Assembly (NCBI RefSeq): GCF_900113635.1
Contig: NZ_FOQA01000011.1
Coordinates: forward strand, 1 to 64,000
Origin: Tindallia magadiensis
Lineage (GTDB): Bacteria; Bacillota; Clostridia; Peptostreptococcales; Tindalliaceae
DNA length: 64,000 nt
Reading direction: 5' to 3'
This document shows, piece after piece, positions 17,562 through 26,995 of the stretch. The notes beneath the pieces were generated by a model. It ran no database searches. It was not told the origin of the DNA and was given only the letters and a program-made list of their open reading frames with translations. Positions within the stretch are counted from its first letter, which is position 1. Every line of letters begins with the position of its first letter. The position numbers and the translations under genes were made by a program.

Positions 17562-18827
17562 ATGAAAAGCAAAATGCTGAAACAGGATATTATGAAAGCC
17601 ATTCATGAACTGAGTCAGTTTGGTCAGGATGAATGTGGCGGCATGACGCGATTGCTCTATGACGAAGCGTGGGTGAAAGCTCAGAATCATATGAAAAAAA
17701 TGATGGAAGAAGGTGGTTTGGACACGTCTTATGACGCAGTAGGAAATCTTTTCGGAAGGCTAGAAGGCACTGCGCACAAAGACCAGACCATTCTCATTGG
17801 CTCGCATATCGACACGGTAAAAAATGGCGGGATGTATGATGGGCAGTTTGGAATAGTGGCTGGACTTATAGCGGCTTCTTATTTGAAACGAAATTTTGGA
17901 CAGCCTCTGCGAAACATCGAGATAGTGTCCATCAGTGAAGAAGAAGGTAGTCGGTTTCCTTTAGCCTTTTGGGGGACGAAAAATCTCCTAGGACTTGTCG
18001 GGCGAGAAGAAGTATTGAATGTGTATGATGAAAATGGTGTTGCTTTTGCGGAAGCGATGCATCAGGCAGGTTTTGATTTTCGGCCCGAGGACGAACCTCT
18101 GCGTCAGGATATTCTAGCTTTTCTTGAAATTCATATTGAGCAGGGCTGCGTGCTAGAGAAAGAGCGGAAACCGTTGGGGATTGTTAGCAATATAGTAGGT
18201 CAGCGACGGTTTAGTGTAGAGCTAACGGGTGAATCGAATCATGCAGGCACTACACCTATGGGTTATCGACGTGATGCGGTTCATGCGGCTACAGAGATGA
18301 TCAGCAATATTTTGAACCGAGGTCAAAGTTATGGAGACCCCTTGGTAGTGACAGTAGGAAAAATAGATGTGAAACCCAACGTGGTGAATGTGGTTCCTGG
18401 CCAATTGGAGTTTAGCATCGACACCCGACATCCAGACAAAAAGATGTTGGAAGATTTTACCAAAGAAATTCATCAGTTGGTAGAAGAAACGGCTGAAAAA
18501 CATGGGTTGAAATTCTGTCTAGATATGTGGATGGACACAGATCCAGTACCAATGGATGAAGGGCTTACTCAAATAATTGAGGCAGAATGCGTGCTTAATG
18601 GTGTTGACTTCCTGAAAATGAACAGTGGTGCCGGTCACGATGCCCAATTGATGGCTAATCATGTGCCCACAGCCCTTATTTTTGTACCCAGTCATAGAGG
18701 GATCAGTCACTCACCTCACGAACATACTGACGGAAGAGATTTAGCCCTGGGAGTGCATACCCTGATTAAGACATTGTACCAATTGGCTTACAAGGAAGAA
18801 ACAGGAATCGTGGAGTCTATTGCATAA
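17562..18827 (+). CDS. allC: Allantoate amidohydrolase (M20-type amidase)
   Basis: A 421-aa zinc- or manganese-dependent amidohydrolase of the AllC/N-carbamoyl-amino-acid hydrolase group, releasing ammonia and CO2 from allantoate to give ureidoglycine. Metal-site motifs are GSHIDTVKNGGMYDGQFG (His and Asp ligands), SEEEGSRF (Glu pair) and HIEQG. A late His in SPHEHTDGRDL matches the family. ATG at 17562 has AAGAGGTG 7 nt upstream. The neighbouring allE homologue favours allantoate over a generic carbamoyl substrate. Confidence 0.85.
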   Translation: MKSKMLKQDIMKAIHELSQFGQDECGGMTRLLYDEAWVKAQNHMKKMMEEGGLDTSYDAVGNLFGRLEGTAHKDQTILIGSHIDTVKNGGMYDGQFGIVAGLIAASYLKRNFGQPLRNIEIVSISEEEGSRFPLAFWGTKNLLGLVGREEVLNVYDENGVAFAEAMHQAGFDFRPEDEPLRQDILAFLEIHIEQGCVLEKERKPLGIVSNIVGQRRFSVELTGESNHAGTTPMGYRRDAVHAATEMISNILNRGQSYGDPLVVTVGKIDVKPNVVNVVPGQLEFSIDTRHPDKKMLEDFTKEIHQLVEETAEKHGLKFCLDMWMDTDPVPMDEGLTQIIEAECVLNGVDFLKMNSGAGHDAQLMANHVPTALIFVPSHRGISHSPHEHTDGRDLALGVHTLIKTLYQLAYKEETGIVESIA

Positions 18828-18870
18828 AAGGAAATAGTAACCACAACCATTATGAAAAGGAGAGATAATC

Positions 18871-19632
18871 ATGAGTTACCCAAAGGATTTGCTCAGCAGT
18901 CGTGCTATTGTTCGTCCTGGAAAGTTTGCTTTAATTCCACCGGAAGGCTTGGTCAATAATGTCATACCTGGCTTTGAAAATTGTCAGGTGTCCATTCTGA
19001 CATCTCCCAAAATTGGAGCTAGCTTTGCTCACTACCTTGTTACCATGGAAAAGGGAGGGAATGTAGCTGGATTTGGAGAAGAGGGAGTGGAGTCTTTTGT
19101 CTATTGTATTAAGGGAGATGTAGAGGCAGGCACAGAAGATGAAAAATATCAATTGACAACAGGTGGTTACTTATACTGTCCACCGGATAAGAAAATGTTT
19201 CTTCAAAACAAAGGTGATCAGTCAACGCAGTTAGTTTTGTACAAACAGAAATTTGTGCCACTGGATGGAACGAAAAAACCGTGGACAGTGGCAGGTAATG
19301 TGAATGAAATGGAAGAACGTCTTTACGAGGACATGCATAATGTTACTATCTTGGATCTTTTGCCGACGGATTTGGCCTTTGATATGAACATGCATATTCT
19401 TACTTTTGATCCCCCGGGAAGTCATCCTTTTGTGGAAACACACGTACAGGAACATGGAGCCTATCTCTTGTCAGGAGAGGGAATTTACAATCTGGATAAT
19501 GAATGGATTCCTGTAAAGAAAAATGATTATATCTGGTTTGGACCCTTTGTACCGCAAGCGGTATATGCTGTAGGAAAAGAAAAACTTTCTTATGTGTATT
19601 CTAAGGATTGCAATCGGGACGTGGTTCTGTAA
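18871..19632 (+). CDS. allE: (S)-ureidoglycine aminohydrolase (bicupin)
   Basis: A 253-aa two-cupin protein converting (S)-ureidoglycine to (S)-ureidoglycolate plus ammonia. It closely follows E. coli AllE over its length: LLSSRAIVRPGKFALIPPEG at the start, NNVIPGFENC, GASFAHYLVT, ETHVQEHGAYLLSGEG in the C-terminal cupin (metal-binding Glu, His, Gln/His) and YSKDCNRDV at the end. The second cupin carries the metal ligands, as known for this family. GGAGAG precedes the ATG; 43 nt after allC. Confidence 0.92.
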   Translation: MSYPKDLLSSRAIVRPGKFALIPPEGLVNNVIPGFENCQVSILTSPKIGASFAHYLVTMEKGGNVAGFGEEGVESFVYCIKGDVEAGTEDEKYQLTTGGYLYCPPDKKMFLQNKGDQSTQLVLYKQKFVPLDGTKKPWTVAGNVNEMEERLYEDMHNVTILDLLPTDLAFDMNMHILTFDPPGSHPFVETHVQEHGAYLLSGEGIYNLDNEWIPVKKNDYIWFGPFVPQAVYAVGKEKLSYVYSKDCNRDVVL

Positions 19633-19700
19633 ATTTTCTTGTCGGAGCGTTTAAGTAAAGAAGCTGAAATTCCAACGAACACGCACAAAGGAGGATCACC

Positions 19701-20975
19701 ATGAAAAAAATATCCATGACGAATCAAATTCTAATTGCTATGATTGCAGGGATGATTGCTGGTCTTGTAATAGGACCACCCATTGGTCAGATAAAATTTT
19801 TAGGAGATATATTTCTAAGGCTTATACAGATGTCTGTAGTATTGCTGATCATGGGTGCTGTAATTGAAGCAGTGGGAAGTCTTGATCCCAAAGAACTAGG
19901 GAAGCTAGGTGGCAAAATCTTTTTCTGGTTTATGACTTCCACTATGCTGACGGCTTCTTTAGGAATTGGACTTGCTTACTTGATTAAGCCGGGAGCTGGA
20001 CTTACAGGCATAGATCTAGGATCTACTACGATCATGGCTACGGAACAAACCATTACAGAAATTATCGTCGGATTTTTTCCCACCAACGTGATCGATGCCA
20101 TGGCCAATGCTAATATGATTCAAGCAATTGTTTTTGCTCTTTTATTTGGATTGGCTTTAGGGATTGTTGGAAAACAGCAGAAAGAAAATCAGATTCTCAG
20201 CTTTGTAAAATCCTTCAATAAAGTTATTCTTCAAATCATAAAAATGGTCATGAATCTAGCGCCTATTGGAATTTTCGCTCTTTTAGCGTGGGTGACGGGT
20301 ACGATTGGAATTCAGGTCATCGTTCCCTTAGCAAAGTTTCTTGTGGCTTTTGGCATCGGTACGGTTATAGCCCTGGTAGTTTTTATAAACGTTGCAGCAG
20401 TCTATGCCCGGGTGAGCCCCTTAAAACTCTCGGCTAAGCTGTGGCGTATGACAGTGGTGGCCTTTACGACTACTTCATCAGCTATTACGTTGCCGGTTAA
20501 GATGGAAGACAGCGAAAACAAAATAGGCATCAGTAAACGGATTTCCAGATTAGTAAACCCCTTAGGGATGGCTCTGAACAGTAATGGGTTATCCATGTAT
20601 CTGGCCTTGGCCTGTGTTACGCTCAGTCAGTTTTATGGAATTGAATTAAGCGTGGGCCAATTGCTTCAAATAGTGGTACTGTCCACTTTAGCATGCCTGG
20701 GAACAGTGGTGGTTCCAGGAGGTGGACTGGTGGCACTTGCAACAGTCATTCCAGCTATGGGTTTACCACCAGAAAGTATTGCCCTTCTAGCAGGCATTGA
20801 TTGGTTTTCAGGGATGTTTCGAACCGTGCTAAACGTGGATAATGATGCTTTGGTTGCTCTTCTCATTGCTGTAGATGAAAAAGAATTTGACAGAGATATT
20901 TTTGACGGCAAGAAGGTAGTTGAGAAAGAAGAAGAAGAGGCATATGGTCAGGATGTCAGCCTTCAAAACGCCTGA
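19701..20975 (+). CDS. Dicarboxylate/amino acid:cation symporter (DAACS family)
   Basis: A 424-aa GltP/DctA-type secondary transporter with eight membrane helices and re-entrant loops expected. TTTSSAITLPVKMEDSENKI is the serine-rich hairpin loop HP1 region, and the Asn-containing helix reads NPLGMALNSNG where the family usually has NMDGT. This departure suggests a substrate other than glutamate or aspartate. GTVVVPGGGLVAL corresponds to HP2. It lies 68 nt after allE in the ureide cluster, so allantoate or another ureide is a reasonable but unproven substrate. Confidence 0.82.
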   Translation: MKKISMTNQILIAMIAGMIAGLVIGPPIGQIKFLGDIFLRLIQMSVVLLIMGAVIEAVGSLDPKELGKLGGKIFFWFMTSTMLTASLGIGLAYLIKPGAGLTGIDLGSTTIMATEQTITEIIVGFFPTNVIDAMANANMIQAIVFALLFGLALGIVGKQQKENQILSFVKSFNKVILQIIKMVMNLAPIGIFALLAWVTGTIGIQVIVPLAKFLVAFGIGTVIALVVFINVAAVYARVSPLKLSAKLWRMTVVAFTTTSSAITLPVKMEDSENKIGISKRISRLVNPLGMALNSNGLSMYLALACVTLSQFYGIELSVGQLLQIVVLSTLACLGTVVVPGGGLVALATVIPAMGLPPESIALLAGIDWFSGMFRTVLNVDNDALVALLIAVDEKEFDRDIFDGKKVVEKEEEEAYGQDVSLQNA

Positions 20976-21076
20976 TCTTAAAGACACTTCTCTGATCAAA
21001 CACAGTGCATTAGCTTCCAATAAGAAAGGCAGAATATCCTTACAAATCATAAATAAGGCATAACAAAAATCGGATT

Positions 21077-21104
21077 AAACCCAGGGAATATACTGGGTTT
21101 TTAT
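21077..21104 (+). terminator. Rho-independent terminator
   Basis: AAACCCAG pairs with CTGGGTTT, followed by TT. Located between the transporter gene and pucR. Confidence 0.75.
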
Positions 21105-21223
21105 CCGTCGTTGGGAAGAGGTTTAAAAATGTCAGTTGCAAAGGTTCCTGAGGTATGATAGATAAGGATCAGGTAAGTAAAATGGAAAAGCAGTCTTCTA
21201 AGAGAAGGAGTGAGGGAGTGGGT

Positions 21224-22954
21224 ATGACACTGACACACATCCTGAAACTGGGATGCTTTAAGGAAAGCCAACTGATAGCGGGAGAATCGGCAGTAAACTC
21301 TATTGTAGTGAAAGGCATTACGATTATGGAAGCACCGGACATTGCTGACTGGATTAAAGGGGGCGAGCTAATCCTGACTAGCCTCTACCCTGTATATAAA
21401 GACGAAGAAAAGATCCGGTTGTTGGTACAAAGGCTAGCAGAAAATAAGGCGGCAGGATTACTAGTGAAGGTGGGTCGATTCATTGAAGAAATGCCAGAAA
21501 TACTGATTAAAGCTGGCAATGAATATGAACTACCTATTATTCAGATTGCTGGCGAAGTCAAGTACGTGGACATTATGTATCCGGTAATGAACGAACTTTT
21601 TAACCGGCAGTTGATGCTCCTTGAGCATTACCGTGTTTGTCACGATCGATTTGTGCAATTGATGCTTCGTAATGGGAGTTTACAAGACATCGCCGAAGAA
21701 CTGAAAGAACTCATTCAGCGACCGGTGCTGATTTTTGATGTGGATTTGGAAGTGCTGGCATGTACGGACGATGAATTTACACCGATTCACAAGATTCTGG
21801 AGAATCGTATCTGTCTGAAAGAATATGGCGAATGTGTTTTATATCGTCAGCAGATATGGTTGGGTGAAGAGGGAAAAAATCTTGTCGAAATGATTCTGGC
21901 ACCAGCGATTGCCTTTCATCAAGAGAGAGCTTATGTGGGAGTGGTTACTGGTGGCGGAGTTACTGAAATGGAAGCGATTGCTATCGAAACCGCTGTCACC
22001 AACATTTCATTAGAACTAATAAAAAAGGCAGCTGTAGCTGAGGTTGAGCTGAAGTATCAAAATGAACTTATTGATGAAATCATTCATCAAAGGTATCAAT
22101 CTATTGAAGAGGTGCGTCATCGAACCCGTGACCTAGGCTGGAACCTTGACAAACCGCATAAAGTTATGGTGATTCAACTTCAGGACTATCAAACGCTCTT
22201 AACTGACGAACGTGGGTTGAACATGCTGAAAGACTATATGGATCGAATGTTACGAATTATCAAAAGACTGGCGATGCATTATACCAGCGAGTTGATTATC
22301 AGCAGCAAAAGTTTTCGAATCGTCGTATTATACCCAGTGAAGAACAAGGCTTCAGATGTTCAAAGTTTTGCAGAAGAGTTACATCAGTGTTTCACCAGAG
22401 AATTGATAGGAGTGAATATCTGCGTTGGTATTGGTATGGAATCTCTGGACATAGAGTCAATGTTCAAAAGCTACGAACAGGCAATGGACTCTGTCCACTT
22501 TGGACAAATAATTCAGCAGAAAAAAAAGGTAGTTACTTATGAAGAACTCGGTATCTATAAACTTCTTTGCCATATGGAAGATGCCGATCAGTTACGTCAA
22601 TTTATTCACCCAGGATTGGAACGGCTATATCAGTATGATCAGAGCAGAAACAATGAACTGATGGAGACTCTGGAGGTGTATCTGAACTACCAGGGAAATG
22701 CGAAAAAAACGGCTGAGAAAATGTTCATACATTATAAAACGGTGATGTACCGGATTAAACGAATCAAAGAAGTCATGGGTGTAGATTTTGAAAACCGTCA
22801 GGTGAAATTAGAAATAGAAGTGGGGTTAAAAATTCTCCACATTTTATGGAACAAAAAAGGAACAACAGAGCAAGGTATCAAGAGAATAGAGGAAGTATTA
22901 ACGGATAAGAAATGGAAGCGGGATTTATCCAAAGTGGATAATGAAATTTCCTAA
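21224..22954 (+). CDS. pucR: PucR-family transcriptional regulator
   Basis: A purine-catabolism-type regulator of about 576 aa. The N-terminal PucR domain (first 120 residues) reads ITIMEAPDIADWIKGGELIL. The centre is GGDEF-like without catalytic motifs, and the C-terminus is the PucR helix-turn-helix (LEVYLNYQGNAKKTAEKMF and HYKTVMYRIKRI). The start is uncertain: the frame opens at 21155, but AAGGAG at 21205-21210 favours GTG 21218 or ATG 21224 and the family begins about there. Likely controls the surrounding ureide genes. Confidence 0.85.
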   Translation: MTLTHILKLGCFKESQLIAGESAVNSIVVKGITIMEAPDIADWIKGGELILTSLYPVYKDEEKIRLLVQRLAENKAAGLLVKVGRFIEEMPEILIKAGNEYELPIIQIAGEVKYVDIMYPVMNELFNRQLMLLEHYRVCHDRFVQLMLRNGSLQDIAEELKELIQRPVLIFDVDLEVLACTDDEFTPIHKILENRICLKEYGECVLYRQQIWLGEEGKNLVEMILAPAIAFHQERAYVGVVTGGGVTEMEAIAIETAVTNISLELIKKAAVAEVELKYQNELIDEIIHQRYQSIEEVRHRTRDLGWNLDKPHKVMVIQLQDYQTLLTDERGLNMLKDYMDRMLRIIKRLAMHYTSELIISSKSFRIVVLYPVKNKASDVQSFAEELHQCFTRELIGVNICVGIGMESLDIESMFKSYEQAMDSVHFGQIIQQKKKVVTYEELGIYKLLCHMEDADQLRQFIHPGLERLYQYDQSRNNELMETLEVYLNYQGNAKKTAEKMFIHYKTVMYRIKRIKEVMGVDFENRQVKLEIEVGLKILHILWNKKGTTEQGIKRIEEVLTDKKWKRDLSKVDNEIS

Positions 22955-23043
22955 AGCCTGAGATAGAATAAAAACATCACAATCGTTACTTATTAGAGGC
23001 ATATGCCAATAAGCTGAACCTTACTTTGAAAGGAGATAAAAAC

Positions 23044-24204
23044 ATGAAAAACCGTAAACTCGTAATGATCCCAGGCCCCACACCCGTAGTACGAAGAATA
23101 CAGAACCAAATGGCTAGAGAAGTAGTGGCTTTTGGCGATCCTAATTTTGTAAAGGATTACAAAGAATTGATTGAAGACCTCAAAGCTCTATGGAAGACTA
23201 CTGGCGAGGTGTTTGTGGTAGCCGGTACAGGCACAATGGCTATGGAAATGGCCATTGCCAATAGCACTAAGGCAGGAGATTCTGTACTGGTAGTGTCACA
23301 TGGATATTTTGGTGACCGTTACATGGAACTGTGCCAACGAAAGGGTCTTAAGGTAGATGTGCTAACTAGTGAATGGGGCACTATTGTGCCGATTGAAACC
23401 ATTGAAAAGAAGCTTTCAGAAAAGAATTATGCCGCTGTTACGGTTAGTCATGTAGACACTTCCACTGGAGTGTGTGCACCTGTGGAAGAGATAGGACGAA
23501 TGATGGAAAAATTCCCTGAAACACTTTATATCGTCGATGGAGTCTGTGCTACAGCGGGAGAGCCGGAGTACGTAGATGATATGAACATTGACCTTCTTCT
23601 AACGGGATCGCAGAAAGCGTTTGGAGTGGCACCTGGCATTGCTGTCGTATGGGCTAGTGAAAAAGCTATGGATCGGAGGAAGAGCCTTGGCACCATTCCT
23701 GAATACTATGTAGATTTTGAAAAATGGTTACCTGTTATGCATGATCCTGCTAAATATTTTGCTACTCCTGCGGTGAACATGGTATGGGCTATGAAAGAAT
23801 CCGTAGAAATTATTAAAGAAGAAGGATTGGAAAATCGTTATGCACGTCATCGGAAAGTAGCAGAAGCTATGCAAAAATCCTTAGAAAGCCTTGGGTTCAC
23901 CATTTTAGCAGAAAAATCCTGTCGAGCCGTGACGTTATCAAACCTTATCTATCCTGACGGAATTGATGATGCTGAATTTAGAGGAATTCTAGCTGAAGAA
24001 GGCATAATGGTAGCAGGCGGACTGGGTGCTTACGCAGGTAAAATGTTTCGATTGGGACACATGGGCAATATCGACACTCATGACCTAGTTTCGGTTATAT
24101 CAACTATTGAGAGAGCACTTAAACGCGTGGGGCAAAAAGTGGAGATGGGCAGTGGTGTAAGCGTGCTTTTGAACGAACTCATGGTAGGTGAAAGGAATGG
24201 TTAA
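23044..24204 (+). CDS. Alanine/ureidoglycine--glyoxylate aminotransferase (PucG-like, class V)
   Basis: A 386-aa PLP enzyme of the serine-pyruvate/alanine-glyoxylate aminotransferase family. N-terminal MIPGPTPV is the family signature, and the PLP lysine is Lys191 in LLLTGSQKAFG. Context with allC and allE makes (S)-ureidoglycine or glyoxylate the likely substrate: the PucG reaction gives glycine from glyoxylate, which fermenting clostridia can use further. ATG at 23044 follows AAAGGAG by 8 nt; the next gene overlaps its end by 8 nt, indicating coupling. Confidence 0.8.
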   Translation: MKNRKLVMIPGPTPVVRRIQNQMAREVVAFGDPNFVKDYKELIEDLKALWKTTGEVFVVAGTGTMAMEMAIANSTKAGDSVLVVSHGYFGDRYMELCQRKGLKVDVLTSEWGTIVPIETIEKKLSEKNYAAVTVSHVDTSTGVCAPVEEIGRMMEKFPETLYIVDGVCATAGEPEYVDDMNIDLLLTGSQKAFGVAPGIAVVWASEKAMDRRKSLGTIPEYYVDFEKWLPVMHDPAKYFATPAVNMVWAMKESVEIIKEEGLENRYARHRKVAEAMQKSLESLGFTILAEKSCRAVTLSNLIYPDGIDDAEFRGILAEEGIMVAGGLGAYAGKMFRLGHMGNIDTHDLVSVISTIERALKRVGQKVEMGSGVSVLLNELMVGERNG

Positions 24205-24544
24205 GCGACCTGAAGACATGAGAAAAGAATCTATTCATGAGCTAAAAGGTGGCAGAGGCACCATCGAGCTGGAGCATTTTTTTGAAGAAGAAGATTTTTG
24301 TGGGAAAGGCCGGCTCTATGGGATCAGTATTATCCATCCTGGGGACTCCATCGGTATGCATCGGCATGAAGGTGAGCAGGAAGCCTACTTCATACTAGAA
24401 GGTGAGGCACATTATAATGATAATGGCAGAGAGGTACAACTGAACCCTGGCGACTTTACACTTTGCCGGGATGGCGAAAGTCATGCCATTGCCAATCAAG
24501 GAGACACTGATTTGAAGTACGTAGCCATGATCATGTATACCTGA
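24197..24544 (+). CDS. Single-domain cupin protein (115 aa)
   Basis: One conserved beta-barrel. Cupin motif 1 is MHRHEGEQEAYFILEGEAHY (His, His, Glu ligands) and motif 2 is LNPGDFTLCRDGESHAI (final His). The ATG at 24197 overlaps the aminotransferase stop by 8 nt, with AGGTGAAAGG just upstream; GTG 24188 is a less likely start. Last gene of the ureide cluster. Probably a small metal-dependent isomerase or sensor; the reaction is not known. Confidence 0.75.
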   Translation: MVKRPEDMRKESIHELKGGRGTIELEHFFEEEDFCGKGRLYGISIIHPGDSIGMHRHEGEQEAYFILEGEAHYNDNGREVQLNPGDFTLCRDGESHAIANQGDTDLKYVAMIMYT

Positions 24545-24564
24545 TAAGTTGATAAAAATAAAAA

Positions 24565-24600
24565 GCCAGGAAACATTGTGGTGGTGTCCTGGCAATTTTT
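24565..24600. terminator. Terminator between convergent operons
   Basis: GCCAGGA at 24565-24571 pairs with TCCTGGC at 24587-24593, followed by AATTTTT; an A-rich left flank allows function in the minus direction too. Confidence 0.8.
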
Positions 24601-24649
24601 ATTTTTCTACAGAAATATTTAGGTGGAATAAGCCTTCTTTTCCTTCTTT

Positions 24650-25321
24650 TTATAGCATTTGGGTCTGGTTCATAAAGAGAAGGAAGGTAGCGCCAAGGTA
24701 ATCGGCGGCTTTTCGACACATCATCATCCGTCCAAGAAATATTTCAAAGTACTCAATTTTAGGTGCAATAGCTGTGTCGATGGTAAGGTATAAGGTTATG
24801 GTTTTCTTCGTGGCATCTACGATCAGCTCCGATTTTTCCACCGCATAGTTAACCCGGTCGTGAATATCAAAAGTGATAGGATCCTGATTTCGAACGCGGC
24901 TGCGACGCACATCACTTTTATCAGCAATTGCCAAAGCGGCAGATAAGGGACTGATGATCTGACCATTCCCTTCATCATGATTGCCGATGGAGGAGATGAT
25001 CTGGCTGATTTCTTTCGGATCCATCCCTAAACGGGTCAGGAGGGTAAAAGTCATGATAGCGCTGGATTGGGCATGCCCTTCTCGATTAACCACATTGCCG
25101 ATATCGTGAAGGTAAGCTGCTATTCTAACCAGTTCTGCTTCTCGGTCACGATAGCCAAAAGCCGATATGATTTCACTGGCCCAGTTGGCAACAATATTGC
25201 CATGGACAAAAGCATGCTCTGTATAGCCCATAGCTTCCAGTACATGATCACCGGCAGTCATGTAAGCGGTTACTTCTTCGTTTTGCTTGATTGTATCAAA
25301 GTTAATAGCCGTATGATTCAT
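24650..25321 (-). CDS. HD-domain phosphohydrolase
   Basis: A 223-aa protein with an HD metal-dependent phosphohydrolase domain. Visible ligands: HAFVHGNIVANWASE (first His), AAYLHDIGN (HD doublet), GHAQSS and a later IGNHDEGNG. A C-terminal beta-rich segment (ELIVDATKKTITLYLTIDT) lies outside the core. AAAGGAG precedes the ATG. Monocistronic. Substrate unknown; such proteins commonly act on nucleotides or cyclic nucleotides. Confidence 0.8.
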   Translation of the reverse strand: MNHTAINFDTIKQNEEVTAYMTAGDHVLEAMGYTEHAFVHGNIVANWASEIISAFGYRDREAELVRIAAYLHDIGNVVNREGHAQSSAIMTFTLLTRLGMDPKEISQIISSIGNHDEGNGQIISPLSAALAIADKSDVRRSRVRNQDPITFDIHDRVNYAVEKSELIVDATKKTITLYLTIDTAIAPKIEYFEIFLGRMMMCRKAADYLGATFLLFMNQTQML

Positions 25322-25414
25322 TAGTTAACTCCTTTCTCTCTTTTCATAAATGAATACCCAAAACCTTTCTATAACATACAACAATATAAAAGCATCAAGA
25401 AGAGACCGTTCTGT

Positions 25415-26995
25415 TTAGGTAGAAGAGGAGAGTTCTCGAAGCTTAGCAAAATTTTTGGATACATAATGGCTGCTTACTTTCATCCAAAACCAGGATAATG
25501 CCAATGTTCCTATGGCAAGAAAAGAACTTATTCCAAAATGCCAATGCAGCTTGTCTCCCCAAAATAGTAAGATTCCAAAATGAAGGATCCCAGGCAGGGA
25601 AAGAAGGGCTAACCGAAACACTCCAATAAATCGGAAGCCAAGAAGATACCCTAAAAGCCCAAGAATAGTAGCTAGCAGATTAAGCGGTAAAAGCATCAAA
25701 AGAAAAGAAGGCAGTACAGAAACGATGTTCTCAATGCTCTGATTTCCTTCGAAAAAGACAATCGTGAAGACCACTGCCGTTAAGGCAACGAAATGGTAAA
25801 ACATTCCTTCCACCGCTGATAATATGCTTACGCCGAAAAGCTTCTGAAACCAACATCCGGGAAGCTGGCAGACTAGGGAATGAAAAATGCTGATGGATGG
25901 CTTGCTAGCACCCATACCATTGAGAAGTGCAGGAAGCAAAAAAATGGTTACGGGTATCTTGAAAAAAACATATAAGAGGCCACCAATGACCCCTAAAACA
26001 AAAGCAGAAATACCTCCAAACTTAAACTCCGAAGACTTTAACCGTTCTAAGGTAACTAATTCCTTCCAAATCAAAGCGGCTACAATACCAGGAGTCCATG
26101 AACGACTTGCAATCCAGCTTTTTCTTTTGGCTCCAAAAAAATGAAACATCACTTCGTCAGGATCTTTTATTTTGTTGGATTGATCCATCATTTGCTTTGA
26201 TTTATATATTTCGCTGGTGATTTCTTCCCTCGCATACTCCAGTCTCCAAAAGGCTAAAGCGAAAGTCAGTGATGTCAAGCATCCTGTAGCGATCAAAACA
26301 GGCCATAAAGAAGATTCTGTCGGCTGAAATACATCAACAATCAATAGATAAAAACCTTTTACAGGCCACCAATTCTGAGGATGAATCAAATTCCAGAAAA
26401 TCGAAAAATTGGCTCCGCTCTCGATAAAGCCAATGACCAGCAACATTAAAAGGAATCCCCACAAGTAAACCTTATCGAAAGAAAAGCGGCGCATCATACG
26501 ATGCAGCAGGAGAGAGACGGCTGTTACCCAAATCCCTAACAGCAAATAACCTATCCATGCAAAGAAATAGCCTGAAGGAAGAAATGATCCCCCTAAGCTG
26601 GACACCATAATATATACCAAATATAGTTTCCCGACAGCTTGGATAAGAAATTGCTTCACTAAATAATATAGAATGAGTCCCCGAGTAGATATAGGAATGC
26701 TTAAGAGTAAAGAAGGACTACATCCTGGAAGCTTCACAGGAAACTTGGTACTGGCCATCAAAAGTTGCATGATGAAGGTTAAAAGGATCATGCCGCCGAT
26801 GATGTGTTCGCTGTATTCTATTGATGTTTCTGAAAACTCAGGGGTTTCACCAGCTGGAATACTAAAAACCATTAATCCCAATAAAAGGAAGCTTAATAGG
26901 ATCAAACCACTTTGGATTTTATACCTCCGATAGTGCCTCACTTTATTAGCAATGGTTTTCCATTCCAGAAAAAGGAAAGCTTTAAGGACTCCCAA
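25415..26995 (-). CDS. ABC exporter membrane subunit
   Basis: A 526-aa polytopic membrane protein with about 12 hydrophobic segments and no recognised ATPase motif. Its start overlaps the end of the ATPase gene by 14 nt, so the two form one translationally coupled transporter. Sequence resembles large ABC-2 type permeases of Firmicutes rather than import permeases (no EAA loop). Cargo unknown. Confidence 0.75.
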   Translation of the reverse strand: MGVLKAFLFLEWKTIANKVRHYRRYKIQSGLILLSFLLLGLMVFSIPAGETPEFSETSIEYSEHIIGGMILLTFIMQLLMASTKFPVKLPGCSPSLLLSIPISTRGLILYYLVKQFLIQAVGKLYLVYIMVSSLGGSFLPSGYFFAWIGYLLLGIWVTAVSLLLHRMMRRFSFDKVYLWGFLLMLLVIGFIESGANFSIFWNLIHPQNWWPVKGFYLLIVDVFQPTESSLWPVLIATGCLTSLTFALAFWRLEYAREEITSEIYKSKQMMDQSNKIKDPDEVMFHFFGAKRKSWIASRSWTPGIVAALIWKELVTLERLKSSEFKFGGISAFVLGVIGGLLYVFFKIPVTIFLLPALLNGMGASKPSISIFHSLVCQLPGCWFQKLFGVSILSAVEGMFYHFVALTAVVFTIVFFEGNQSIENIVSVLPSFLLMLLPLNLLATILGLLGYLLGFRFIGVFRLALLSLPGILHFGILLFWGDKLHWHFGISSFLAIGTLALSWFWMKVSSHYVSKNFAKLRELSSST

